Origin: Brachypterus glaber
Lineage: Eukaryota; Arthropoda; Insecta; Coleoptera; Kateretidae
DNA: 64,000 bases
Direction of reading: 5' to 3'
Assembly: GCA_958510825.1 (NCBI GenBank)
Contig: OY294046.1
Span: 49,891,794 to 49,955,793, forward strand
A model generated the notes under the pieces. That model made no database searches. It saw only the letters and a program-made list of their open reading frames with translations, and had not been told where the DNA came from. Within the stretch, counting starts at the first letter, position 1. The number at the start of each line of letters is the position of its first letter. Of this stretch, positions 9,884-21,173 are shown one piece after another. A program made the translations under genes and the position numbers.

Positions 9884-11178
9884 GAGTTACAAACAGCGGA
9901 CTATGGTCCTAAGTAGGAAAAAAGTGTTTTTAATGGTTAATTTTTTCTCTAATATGTGAATTTATTTTGACTTAAAATGATTTATTAACCTTTTCTCTAC
10001 CTAAAAAAACCTATTTGTCTTAAATGTTTTTTTGGAAATAAACACTGAACCATATACTGTGACACTAAAAATATTAAACTTGGCATTTTTAACACATTTA
10101 ACAAAATGTGTGATTTTTCAGTAAATATAAGCCCGTTTGTGTTGAATTTTGTCATATTTATAAAAAAACATCTTATATTATCGCTTGGCTAGTAAATAAA
10201 GTAAAATAATTTTAATCTTAATATTTTTTCCATAAATAAAAAAAGTATTTGTTAACCGCTGGGGTGTTTTATAGAAGGACCTTTGTTACGTGAGGCAAAA
10301 GGGAATTACTTGTATTGATTCAGGTGTCTTCTTGTACTTGGCCCCAAGATGATGTTTACTCCGAGAAATGGCGTAAGCCCTATTTGCAACTCTTTCTACG
10401 CAAAATGTTATTTATTGGATGTATTTTCCATAGCGTGATTCATTACGAATAACTATTGTTATTTTTGTTCTTTGGAAGCGATAGTGGCGTGAGTATCGCG
10501 CCCCTGACGAATTTAACGTATTGTTCAGACCGTGCTGTTTTACGAACTAATTCAAATTACAATGAAATATCGCTTGAAGCCAGCAACTTCAGGTAGTACG
10601 TCATGCGCATGAAACCTTATATTTGTCCGCATAAGGGACATCAAAATCTACTATGTACAGGATGAAAACTAAACAGTATTTATAAATTAAAATTTTTAAG
10701 AAAAAAATGTTTTGGGCTCCGGCCCAAATTCAAGAACACCTATACTTTACATGCTATCATATATTTTACATTTTCTCTTCCCCTCAGCTCACAGGTGCCA
10801 GTTCGTAATGCCACGGCTATATTTTTATTTTGGAATTTCAAAAATATCAATAAATTACTTCTTTGCATAAAGAAAAATGGACACTCTGTATAAGTAGTAG
10901 TTTAATTTAAATAATTACAGTTTATAATATATTTAATTAATTTATATGAAAAAAAAAATAAAATAAAAGCTTTAGCAGATTTTTTTAAGATTTAAAAAAA
11001 CTGGGGCACCCTGCATAGTATTTCTTTGTTGTGGACACTCAATTTTACAAAAAATAGCTTTTTAAACAATACTCTCTTACCAAAAAAATAATTTCATAAA
11101 AAAATAAACACTTTTTTCCTACCTGGGATCATAGTGCGACGGCGTTTTAGACAAAATTTGTGAAGTAGCTTATCTTAT
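9884..11178. other. Spacer, no supported gene
   Basis: Mixed sequence without a recognisable coding region. 10262-10660 is less A/T-rich than its surroundings but has no long open frame. It may be old repeat or untranslated material that I cannot assign. Confidence 0.4.
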
Positions 11179-12071
11179 GGAAGGAGCATAGACAAAGAAC
11201 ATAGATGAGCTGTTATATACAAATTTACGAGTCCTCCATTTTGATCGGAAGTTACGTCAGAAATCAGCCGGGAAATTTAAATTAGTGGGTAAAATGTAAA
11301 TAAATAAAAGATATAACCTTACTTTTTAAAAATTACCTACATTTTATCCTGTATCACAGGCAGTTAATTGTTTTTATTAAGCATTAGGTATATAAAATTT
11401 TATTTGTTTCTTATGTTATATTAAAAAAAATCAAACTTACCTAAAAAATATGTTACTGCTGTCTGCAGGTATATGTTTCTACAACTTTTTTTAAAAGACT
11501 TTGCTAGTTCGTTGAAAAAGCACTATAAAATATACAAAAAACACAGAAAGACTTTAAAAGTTCAAAAACGCTATTATATAGTCTATAATAAAATAAAATG
11601 TTCACCCTTCTAGCACAAAACACCAAACGCGTAGAAAAAATAACAGAAAAACCTCGAAAACAAACTCAAAACATACATAAATTAGGTTATGTTAACCTGT
11701 TGCACGAATATGTTAGAGGTGTGTGCGAAGAATTATATTTTTATATTTAAATTACTGGTAAAAATAAATAAATATCTGTGTAGTATAACATATTGATTTA
11801 GTTTTTACATATATAACAAACTGTTGCAACAAAACAACGACAAAAAGAAACTTTTACTGACTACTGAAGTGAAATGAAAAGACACATCTCTAACAAAGAA
11901 AATATTCCTATCTAACGCAACACAGTGTTACCAACATAATATATATATATATTTTTTTACTTTATGTTGGACAATTGGAATCAAAATGGAGGACGCATTT
12001 AGTCGGGACGCAGAAGTATGCGCAGACGGTCAAAAATCAATCTATTTGTTTATTTTGTCTATGGGAAGGAG
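11179..12071. mobile_element. TIR transposon with 8-bp duplication (hAT- or P-like), copy A
   Basis: The element 11187-12063 (877 bp) starts CATAGACAAAGAACATA and ends TATTTGTTTATTTTGTCTATG. It is flanked by a perfect 8-bp duplication GGAAGGAG (11179-11186 and 12064-12071). Subterminal sequences are also loosely inverted: TCCTCCATTTTGATC near the left and AATCAAAATGGAGGACGC near the right. The 8-bp duplication points to the hAT or P superfamily. No transposase frame is present. An inverted copy at 60134-61410 carries a SINE; this copy keeps the empty site at GTTAT (11415-11419). Confidence 0.87.
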
Positions 12072-12720
12072 GGATGGCACCAAATGGCATGCTACATACT
12101 AAGACGTAAGAGCTTACCTAAGAATATTTTAGAGAGCGGACTGGGAGCTATAAGATAGATAGGTAAACATGATTAGAAATGCTAATTTAGAATGGAAGAA
12201 TAGAACAGATATATCTTAAATAAGTCTTTAGACTTATGTCTTAATGAAGATCTTGATGATTTGGATAATAATAAAATATAAATAAATAAAGTATATAAAA
12301 TAACTCTTCATATAAATAATAATAATATTTATGTTTAATTTTAATTGGCTTAATTGAGTTTGTTTCAAAAGGAAAATGCCTTGAAGTGTCTCTATTAACA
12401 TTACATGGGACAGCCCATAGTTGAATGTGTAAGATGTCAGATTTATAATTTATCTCCTTAGTACCCAACTTGTTTTGCTCTTTTTTATTGTGTGTATTTA
12501 TAATTAGATTATTAATTAATAAATTATAATACGATTATGATATAATTGCATTGATATGTAATTAGCTTGGATTTATTTTGATATTAATCTTGCAAAGAAT
12601 CCGATTTTTATTCAAAAAGTCTGGCCAGGTACTAATTAAACGTAAGTAAAAACATGGGAAAGGTTTAGTCTGATTCAACAATATATGCTTATTAGTCTAA
12701 GGAGTTGTCCATAAATAATT
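12072..12720. other. Spacer with an unassigned 75-codon frame
   Basis: A minus-strand frame at 12241-12468 reads a low-complexity, Tyr- and Ile-rich peptide after a short mixed stretch (IQLWAVPCNVNRD). I do not recognise it. Its AT-rich end with ATT repeats could be a retrotransposon 3' end, but this is a guess. Nothing else is visible. Confidence 0.35.
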
Positions 12721-13630
12721 TACCGTCAACCCGTGTGAAACCGATCAGCAGGGGTAAAACCAATCATCACGTATATTTTGGCTAATGTTTATAGTACTGG
12801 TAGTATACAGCAGTCAGCGCGCGGCGGAAGTCGACAAGTTTCTGCAGGAAATATCAGTCTTCCCGAGAACAGGCATAAAGAGGTTTTATTTTATCGGTCC
12901 GCCGAGATACGTATGTTGTTTTAGAGGTGTAAAAAAGTAATATTTGGAAACTTGTAGAAACGTTTGATTGTGTAGAGTCACAGAAAAGAGGTTAGAGAAC
13001 GTAGTAGGTAAATTTGATTTTAACTATTATCTGGCCCTAGAAGTAAAATTTTTTTAGTTTTTTAACAACATTGTGTAATTTTTTATTTACATTTTTATAA
13101 AAAGTGGGGAAATGGTTGGGTGAAATCGATCTCTTTGTCATTAAAGTTTTTTCGTGAATTTGTTTTGTAGGAAATTCAAGTACTTTTACTAAGTCCTTTA
13201 CACTAACCCCCTCACCGTCTCCCAAACCATTTAAGAAATAATTTTTAAGTTTAAGGTAAATATGTACCTTTTTGATACGTTGTTTTGCTAGTTTTTTTTT
13301 AACTTTTTTTCTTTATTTAAAAACGAAAAAGTTTTTTTAAACGAGTATAAATGATCGGTTTCACTCAAGTTTCACTTTCACTTAGTCAAATATACCTGAA
13401 GTAAAAAGGGTGATCGGTTTCACCCCCCTAGTACAGGGTGAAACCGATCAACCTTTAAAAAAATATATAAAAAAACTACTGTGATTATTTTGACAGTGTT
13501 GACAGTTATAAATGCTCGAAAATTTAAGCTTTAACATATATTTTTTTTGAATTTTTATTTTTGTGAGAAAGCCAAAAAAAAAAACGCAAAAAACAGTAAA
13601 TTTTGACCGGTTTCACCCCCGTTGGCGGTA
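12721..13630. mobile_element. TA-inserting TIR element with repeated 13-bp subterminal motif
   Basis: TIRs CCGTCAACCCGTGTGAAACC (12723 on) and its inverted match (ending GGTTTCACCCCCGTTGGCGG at 13628) are flanked by TA on both sides. The motif GTGAAACCGATCA, or its complement, occurs at 12734-12746, 13352-13364, 13411-13423, 13438-13450 and, with one change, 13604-13616. The pair at 13411-13450 forms a hairpin. The TA duplication suggests Tc1/mariner or a relative. A 62-codon minus-strand frame (13037-13225) inside it has no known motif. About 906 bp and presumably non-autonomous. Confidence 0.75.
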
Positions 13631-13766
13631 ACGTTTGATTAATGGACGGAGTCTCGGATTACTCTTTCCATTTTCTCAGAAATTTAAAACAGGATGAAGA
13701 CGTCGCGAAAAATGAACACTGAAAGATTAAAAAAAATACAATTGTATTAGTTCTTTATGTTTAATT

Positions 13767-14123
13767 TGGAACTGCAGACAGGCAAAGGACTTCCTTTCCG
13801 GTCCAAGCAAGTCAAAAACCGCGTGGCTACTAGGAAGAAGCCGAGCCACGATCAGCCAAATCACAGGGATCCTCACGGGTCACTGTGGACTAGGAAGGCA
13901 CCTGTTCAAGATGAAGGTCGGTAACGACCCCGTCTGTTCGGGTTGCGGGATAGACGAAAAATCGTCCTTCCATTTCCTAGGACAATGTGATCGGATCGGC
14001 AGAATACGACAGGAGATCTTCGGAGTGGCAACTCTCCGAAGAGAGGAGTTGCGAACCCTTGCCTGGACAGATATCGCGACCTTCATAAGGAGGTCCGGCA
14101 GGTTTAGGCAGGGAGTAAGGTAG
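13767..14123 (+). pseudogene. Retrotransposon ORF2 C-terminal fragment (zinc-knuckle region)
   Basis: Reading in one frame without a stop gives CRQAKDFLSGP, LLGRSRATISQITGILTGHCG, LGRHLFKM, then DPVCSGCGIDEKSSFHFLGQCDRIGRIRQEIFG and finally IRRSGRF. The order LTGH, HL.KM, C..C....S..H.L..C.....R is the conserved tail following the RNase H region of R1/LOA/I/Jockey-type elements, whose Cys-Cys-His-Cys cluster probably binds nucleic acid. Everything upstream (endonuclease, reverse transcriptase) is lost by 5' truncation. The first in-frame ATG is at 13911 but is not a real start. Confidence 0.85.
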
Positions 14124-14224
14124 ATATGTGGTTGGGACAGCTCGGGGCTGGCAAAAAGGGCCATAATGGCCTAGTTGCCTGGCTTGTAGTCTCCCCACCC
14201 TTACTACTACTACTACTACTACTA
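13767..14224 (+). mobile_element. 3' end of an R1/LOA/I-like non-LTR retrotransposon
   Basis: A 5'-truncated copy retains the last 119 codons of ORF2, a 3' UTR of about 75 bp (with GGGCCATAATGGCCTAGTTG) and a 3' tail of TAC repeats (about 14200-14224). It is more G/C-rich than its surroundings, so it probably arrived recently from a family with different composition. A shorter 3' end of a related family is at 32030-32091. Confidence 0.82.
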
Positions 14225-14389
14225 AGTGGGAAATTTTAGCACGTCACGTTATTCCCTTATTTTTTGTCCATCAATCCTGCATTTATTTGAATTTTCAGAT
14301 GAAGCCTTTTGTTAACAAATAGAACAGTGCGTACATTAAGTCTGGAATCACCCGATTAACTTTTCAGTTAGGAGTCTTTTTAAAAAACC

Positions 14390-14708
14390 CTCAGACAGGT
14401 CGAATTTTATTATTAATTTTGCAAATTTAGCTATAAAAAAAGTTATCATAATTTTCACCCCCTTGAGGGTGCATCACAACTTTTTTTTTTTTTTTCAAAT
14501 ATCAACCTACCCCTTGTGACACATCGTTGGAAAGGTTATTTAATAAGCTTTCTAACAGTGTATGACACAGCCTAATTTGGTAAATAGACTTTTGAAAAAT
14601 GGGTGGATAATTGAAAAAAATCGGTGGTTGCAAGGGGGTGAAAATTGTGATAACATTTGGTGTAAACCAAAATTTGAAAAATTTAAAATTAAAATTGACC
14701 TGTCTGAG
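14390..14708. mobile_element. TIR MITE with CTCAGACAGGTC ends
   Basis: Ends CTCAGACAGGTCGAATTTTA and its inverted match (…TTGACCTGTCTGAG) bound a 319-bp non-coding element. A second copy of the left end, TCAGACAGGTCGATTTTTAT, begins at 14755 and shares further sequence with it, including TTTACACCAAATGGTATC against GTGTAAACC within the first element. Two copies or half-copies therefore lie side by side. Confidence 0.7.
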
Positions 14709-14754
14709 CTTTTTTTTTAACTTCCAAGTTACAAGTTAAAGAAAAAAAAAAAGG

Positions 14755-14841
14755 TCAGACAGGTCGATTTTTATTTTTTATTTTGCAAATTTTGTTTTAC
14801 ACCAAATGGTATCAAAATTTTTACCCCCTTGCACCCAACCA
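14755..14841. mobile_element. Partial second copy of the CTCAGACAGGTC MITE
   Basis: It starts TCAGACAGGTCGATTTT and continues through a run ending TTTTTACCCCCTTGCACCC, matching the inverse of 14630-14708. The far end is missing or unrecognisable. Confidence 0.55.
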
Positions 14842-15269
14842 TTCCATTTTTGTTTCAAATAGGTTTATTTGAAAATTGGAATAAATCTATATATTTTTAT
14901 AATTTTATATAAGGCACGATTTTTATTTTTGTATTTTTCAAGATATAGGAGGGCCTTAAAAACCGCGTTTTTTGAAGTACCCAGTAATGCTCTAATGCAT
15001 ACCTACCAACTATGTATTAATAAATATTGGTAATATATTACCAAAAGGCTACATCTCAAAGTTCACGACTCAAAAATCAATTTTTTTTGATATACCTTAA
15101 TGCCTAAAGTATTTTAAATTGGAAAATACGACTACACTGTTAAAAATAATTGTAATATTTTGAGGTAACCTCGTAGTCTAACAAAAGTACCGTTATTTAA
15201 TGAATATTGTAAAATATTCATATTTTTATAAAAATAGAATTAACTATAATTTTTCATAAGTAAATACTT
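14842..15269. other. Spacer before the LTR element
   Basis: A/T-rich, no recognisable coding or repeat structure. It ends with TTGT, the target site of the LTR retrotransposon. Confidence 0.45.
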
Positions 15270-15273
15270 TTGT

Positions 15274-17340
15274 TGTAACGATATAAATCGTCACTTTGTA
15301 ATATAGCAAGGGTTAATTAAACTATTCGTTTACTTACATTATAATGTATGTTTATTTTGTATATAAATAGTTACGTACGTACAGAACTATTTTGTATCTG
15401 GGACTATTTAGTAGCAGGAACTGAATTCTAACCATATAAGTCTCTATTCCATAGTTCTACCTGAAAATAACATAAAGAAAACATAATTAGAATATGATTT
15501 TTAATAATAAAGAATCATATGACTTATTTCTCTATAATACATTTGTCTATGGACTTACCTGGTTTTTATATGTTTCAGAGTCTATTGAGGGTTGGATTTC
15601 ACTGGCTTTCATCTGTAGCTTGTCTCTCCTGGAAAGTTGTGTATGCTTATTCCTTCGGGATAATTTAGAATTTGTTGAAAATAGTTTGCTGGAACTGCTC
15701 ACTTAGATTCAGTATTTTGTTTATACTTAGTTCACAGGACACTTAGTATTCTGTTCGTATTTTTATTAGTTTTGCTGATAAACAATAAGTATTGTTTATA
15801 TTTGTTTCTTAGAGTAATATTTTGAGGTTAGATATCACTAATACGGATTTATTAGGAAATATTCTTTTAATTAGTTATTATTTTTGGTGTAGTTTCCGCT
15901 ACCTTTATTAAGAATCTTATACGGTAAAACTGTAGTTGATAATGACTTGCATAGATGTCGCTAATAGTTCAGAAATAGTATTTTAATTACCTGAAGGGTT
16001 CATACCGGTTAATAAGGTCGATTTTCGTGCTTCTTGAAGCAACTCTAATACAAGATGGTGGCGTACTGACGAATGTTTATTTTCTGTAATCATCGAAGTA
16101 ATCCTTCATGTATTTTTATTTAAAGTTAGTGAAAATGAATATTTAAACAATGCGGAAGATATTGTAACTGTTATTTTCTACAATTACGCATTTATAACGT
16201 TTCGATGGACATCGAAGACTTAGTATGACATGTAAGTTACGTTTTTCTGTTTCTTAGAATATTTCTGAGATATAATTATTGTTTTAGCACCATTAATTAA
16301 TCACCATTAATTAATTACCATTTCTATACCATTAATATGGAATTACATTAATTTAAGTTGAAGTTTATTTTGGTATATTTGATATACAAGTTCTCCGCAT
16401 GGAGTGATGTTCTGTTGGAACATGGTTCGGCATAGATAAATTCTATATGACCGTCTAGCAGACAATTTTATATTGGACATAATTTTCAAAAGTATATTTT
16501 ATCCCGGACAACATTTTCAATAGCACATTTTATCCTGGAAGATGATTTTTCCAAAGTAGATGGGACAGCCTATATTTTTTTTTCTTTCATTTGAGAAATG
16601 AATTCATCAGCATAGGGGAGACTTGTACAGATGGAGACGATGGAATTCATACCTCATGGATTTTGCAGAAACCAGCTAAGTACTCATTCTGAAAACTTTT
16701 GAAAGCAATATTTCATATTTAAAATTCTTTTATTTCAATATTCTTATAACTGTAAACTTTATCAGATCTGATATAGTATTGTTTAATACTATATGCCCTT
16801 CTGGCTTTTGTTCATTTTTAGGTACTTATTTTTTTAAAACATTTAATCTCATTTATTAATTATTAAATATCATACTTTTGATTAAATGATTTCTAATTTA
16901 AGCATGACTTTTATACACTGCAAGAAATGATTGCTGTTTACATACATTTCTTGGTGCTTGCTGAACTTCATGTTTTCTTTATACATTTAAGTCGAATGAT
17001 TTCTGAATTTAGTAATTTTTATTAAGACTTCTTTAATTATATCTTAATATAATTACACATATTTTTTATATATATTAATACATTACTTGATGTGCTTTCA
17101 TTAAGTTTATTTATAATAAATTTCTCAAATGAATTATCTTATTTTATTTAGGGGTTATATTTTCTCAAACTGAAAAGCTTAAGTATTTATACTAGGTTGT
17201 TACTTACCTAAAGGAGTAAAAGCTAAAGTAACTGGCGCCCCTAACAACATTAATCAATTCTTTCTATTTTTCCCTTGCCCATACCCATTGCTCCGCTGTC
17301 AAAACTAGCCGTTGGCAGTGAACGTATTAATTACGGTACA
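15274..17340 (+). repeat. 5' LTR (2,067 bp)
   Basis: Begins TGTAACGATATAAATCG and ends AATTACGGTACA. Nearly identical to 19034-21100. Exceptionally long for an arthropod Gypsy element. A 70-codon frame (15494-15706) is present in both LTRs but has no motif and is probably chance. Promoter and polyadenylation signals must lie here but I cannot place them. Confidence 0.93.
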
Positions 17341-17347
17341 CTAATAT

Positions 17348-17365
17348 TGGCGCCCAAGAACGTGG
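17348..17365 (+). promoter_or_regulatory. Primer-binding site, tRNA-Lys type
   Basis: TGGCGCCCAAGAACGTGG lies 7 bp after the 5' LTR. TGGCGCCC is complementary to the 3' end of tRNA-Lys, the primer of many Gypsy elements. Assigned by position and these first 8 bases. Confidence 0.7.
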
Positions 17366-17947
17366 TATTTGGATAGATAGAACACTTGTTTTTTTTTTAA
17401 TTTTACTCCATTTTTCTCAGTGTATTTTTTATAAAAATCTAAAGCTTTTTTTTTTCAGTGTAACTTAAAGTTCATTTTGAGAAAACCTACATATAACTGT
17501 TGAATAAAATATTTTTGTTGAAAATTAAGTCAAATTAGAGTTAATCTGATAAGATATATCAGATATGTGTTTTTTATGTTTTTTCTGAATTTTATGGAAT
17601 AACATGGAATAGAGAAATTTTGGCGTGGGTTCAGTTTTTCTAGAAATTATCGTTTATTCAATAGAAATAAATGGATAATAGGGTATTTATTTATGCGAAG
17701 GATATGAATAAATATTAGCTAATTTTGTAGTTTTGGAGACTATTTATAATTATTAATTTGTCCAATTGAGATAAATAATAATTTAGTATTTTTTTTGACA
17801 TATTTGGGAAATTTTTCAAAGTATGCAAAAACTTTGTTAAGCAGTGTACACAAAAAAAAAATTATTTGTGGTACAGTATAAATATTTTATTATTAAAATA
17901 AATATTTTGAGTAAATTAAAGTTAATTTTGAAAAATAAATATTCAAA

Positions 17948-18501
17948 ATGGACGATTTAGATAAAATGGAAATTAGATTTTTGACTGCAAAAATGGTAAA
18001 AATTTAGCAAAAATAGGTCTAGCTTTACGAACGTCTGTAAATGAAGTTACGGGGTATACGCCGGCATTTCTTAATTTTGGGAGGAATGTACCTATCACAG
18101 GAACTTATTATGGCAAAATGACATCAACTGATGGTGTTAAATTAGAACCTTGTGACAGAGACTCGTATAGCCAAGACTTGGGAAATCTTAAAGAGATTTT
18201 TGTTGATGTAAAGAAATATTTACATGAAGCTTATGAACGTAATAAGCGTACTTATGATTTGCGCAAGCGTGAAGTAAATTTTGTGATAGGTGAAAAAGTT
18301 TGGAGACGAAACAAAGTACTCTCAGATGCTAGTAAAAGTTTTGCTGCAAAACTTGCTCCAAAGTACATACTTTGCAAAGTTGTTGCGAAAAAGTCAAAGT
18401 TAGTGTATATTTTGGAAAATGCAGATGGTCATAGAGGCGACTGGCATGTTAAAGATCTAAAGAAATATTTTGGATCGAATAGTGACATTTCAGTTGGCTA
18501 G
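17948..18501 (+). pseudogene. gag start fused by deletion to the integrase C-terminus
   Basis: An ATG at 17948 opens MDDLDKMEIRFLTAKMVKI and stops at 18005-18007; position and acidic start suggest the N-terminus of gag. In another frame, from about 17983 to a stop at 18499-18501, runs a ~170-residue integrase fragment: NEVTGYTPAFLNFGRN (end of the core domain), then YDLRKREVNFVIGEKVWRRN, FAAKLAPKYI and GDWHVKDLKKYF, the C-terminal DNA-binding (GPY/F-like) module of Ty3/Gypsy integrases. The catalytic D,D-35-E core is deleted. The junction lies near 17985-18000 in an A-rich run, consistent with template switching or microhomology deletion. No functional protein is expected. Confidence 0.86.
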
Positions 18502-18724
18502 ATTTTATTAAATAAGAATATATTCTTAGTATCATTCGGAATGATATTTAAAAAATATTAATGTATTGAAAATATTTAAAGGGTACCCAAAACTTTTGTA
18601 TATAGTAAAAAAAAAAATATATATAAATATATTTTTTGTAGAAGAGAATTCTGGTGTACACAGTCAAGTCTTATTTCTATTTTTTTATCTTGATAAAACT
18701 TAGCTAAAAAGAAAAACAAAATTA

Positions 18725-18775
18725 ATTATGACAATTACCTGATTATGACAATTACCTGATTATGACAATTACCTG
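18725..18775 (+). repeat. 17-bp minisatellite, three copies
   Basis: ATTATGACAATTACCTG is repeated three times head to tail, followed by a partial fourth copy. It lies in the 3' non-coding part of the LTR element. Confidence 0.88.
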
Positions 18776-19020
18776 TTTATGACACACACCGATAAAGTCC
18801 CAAAATTATGTTCTACATAAGAGTAGGCGGATGATATACGTAGTTATCAAGCTTAGCTATTGTTAATTATCAAGTAGTATTTCAAATGATTTACATAAAG
18901 TATTGTATTTTTTGTTGATTTATTAAATAAAATATAGTATATATTTTAGCTATTTAAGTTAAATAGTTATAGAGTTTGGTATAAAAATATTTTTTGTATA
19001 TTAAATATTTTTATTATTTT

Positions 19021-19033
19021 TGGAGGGGGCATG
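19021..19033 (+). promoter_or_regulatory. Polypurine tract before the 3' LTR
   Basis: TGGAGGGGGCATG immediately precedes the 3' LTR. A purine run here primes plus-strand DNA synthesis in LTR elements. Confidence 0.75.
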
Positions 19034-21100
19034 TGTAACGATATAAATCGTCACTTTGTAATATAGCAAGGGTTAATTAAACTATTCGTTTACTTACATT
19101 ATAATGTATGTTTATTTTGTATATAAATAGTTACGTACGTACAGAACTGTTTTGTATCTGGGACTATTTAGTAGCAGGAACTGAATTCTAACCATATAAG
19201 TCTCTATTCCATAGTTCTACCTGAAAATAACATAAAGAAAACATAATTAGAATATGATTTTTAATAATAAAGAATCATATGACTTATTTCTCTATAATAC
19301 ATTTGTCTATGGACTTACCTGGTTTTTATATGTTTCAGAGTCTATTGAGGGTTGGATTTCACTGGCTTTCATCTGTAGCTTGTCTCTCCTGGAAAGTTGT
19401 GTATGCTTATTCCTTCGGGATAATATAGAATTTGTTGAAAATAGTTTGCTGGAACTGCTCACTTAGATTCAGTATTTTGTTTATACTTAGTTCACAGGAC
19501 ACTTAGTATTCTGTTCGTATTTTTATTAGTTTTGCTGATAAACAATAAGTATTGTTTATATTTGTTTCTTAGAGTAATATTTTGAGGTTAGATATCACTA
19601 ATACGGATTTATTAGGAAATATTCTTTTAATTAGTTATTATTTTTGGTGTAGTTTCCGCTACCTTTATTAAGAATCTTATACGGTAAAACTGTAGTTGAT
19701 AATGACTTGCATAGATGTCGCTAATAGTTCAGAAATAGTATTTTAATTACCTGAAGGGTTCATACCGGTTAATAAGGTCGATTTTCGTGCTTCTTGAAGC
19801 AACTCTAATACAAGATAGTGGCGTACTGACGAGTGTTTATTTTCTGTAATCATCGAAGTAATCCTTCATGTATTTTTATTTAAAGTTAGTGAAAATGAAT
19901 ATTTAAACAAAGCGGAAGATATTGTAACTGTTATTTTCTACAATTACGCATTTATAACGTTTCGATGGACATCGAAGACTTAGTATGACATGTAAGTTAC
20001 GTTTTTCTGTTTCTTAGAATATTTCTGAGATATAATTATTGTTTTAGCACCATTAATTAATCACCATTAATTAATTACCATTTCTATACCATTAATATGG
20101 AATTACATTAATTTAAGTTGAAGTTTATTTTGGTATATTTGATATACAAGTTCTCCGCATGGAGTGATGTTCTGTTGGAACATGGTTCGGAATAGATAAA
20201 TTCTATATGACCGTCTAGCAGACAATTTTATATTGGACATAATTTTCAAAAGTATATTTTATCCCGGACAACATTTTCAATAGCACATTTTATCCTGGAA
20301 GATAATTTTTCCAAAGTAGATGGGACAGCCTATATATTTTTTTCTTTCATTTGAGAAATGAATTCATCAGCATAGGGGAGACTTGTACAGATGGAGACGA
20401 TGGAATTCATACCTCATGGATTTTGCAGAAACCAGCTAAGTACTCATTCTGAAAACTTTTGAAAGCAATATTTCATATTTAAAATTCTTTTATTTCAATA
20501 TTCTTATAACTGTAAACTTTATCAGATCTGATATAGTATTGTTTAATACTATATGCCCTTCTGGCTTTTGTTCATTTTTAGGTACTTATTTTTTTAAAAC
20601 ATTTAATCTCATTTATTAATTATTAAATATCATACTTTTGATTAAATGATTTCTAATTTAAGCATGACTTTTATACACTGCAAGAAATGATTGCTGTTTA
20701 CATACATTTCTTGGTGCTTGCTGAACTTCATGTTTTCTTTATACATTTAAGTCGAATGATTTCTGAATTTAGTAATTTTTATTAAGACTTCTTTAATTAT
20801 ATCTTAATATAATTACACATATTTTTTATATATATTAATACATTACTTGATGTGCTTTCATTAAGTTTATTTATAATAAATTTCTCAAATGAATTATCTT
20901 ATTTTATTTAGGGGTTATATTTTCTCAAACTGAAAAGCTTAAGTATTTACACTAGGTTGTTACTTACCTAAAGGAGTAAAAGCTAAAGTAACTGGCGCCC
21001 CTAACAACATTAATCAATTCTTTCTATTTTTCCCTTGCCCATACCCATTGCTCCGCTGTCAAAACTAGCCGTTGGCAGTGAACGTATTAATTACGGTACA
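19034..21100 (+). repeat. 3' LTR (2,067 bp)
   Basis: Same length as the 5' LTR. Differences that I can see include A to G near 19148, T to A near 19425, G to A near 19817, T to A near 19911 and T to C near 20950. Followed by the TTGT duplication. Confidence 0.93.
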
Positions 21101-21173
21101 TTGTATATATCTAATTGTGTGTATAATAACACAGGACCACAAAAAAAAATAAAGTTGGTTTTTCATAAACCAG

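Larger units (their letters stand above)
15270..21104 (+). mobile_element. Ty3/Gypsy-like LTR retrotransposon, internally deleted
   Basis: Two LTRs of equal length (15274-17340 and 19034-21100, 2,067 bp each) are flanked by the 4-bp target duplication TTGT (15270-15273, 21101-21104). LTRs start TGTAACG and end CGGTACA. Only 1,693 bp remain inside: a primer-binding site, about 580 bp of leader, the first 19 codons of an apparent gag, then directly the C-terminal third of integrase, then about 530 bp of 3' sequence and a polypurine tract. Protease, reverse transcriptase and RNase H are gone. The LTRs differ at only about nine positions by eye, so the deleted form inserted recently and was presumably mobilised in trans. 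The 4-bp duplication and integrase type point to Ty3/Gypsy. Confidence 0.93.

Noticed and set aside
12241..12468. A 75-codon minus-strand frame (IQLWAVPCNVNRD)
   Set aside because: Considered as a retrotransposon C-terminus, but no motif could be matched and half of it is low-complexity Tyr/Ile.
15494..15706. A 70-codon frame present identically in both LTRs (also 19254-19466)
   Set aside because: It is duplicated because it lies in the LTRs. It has no domain and occupies a small part of a non-coding repeat.
18725..18775. Short regularly repeated units considered as a CRISPR-like array
   Set aside because: The three 17-bp units are directly adjacent with no spacers, inside an LTR retrotransposon. 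It is a minisatellite.
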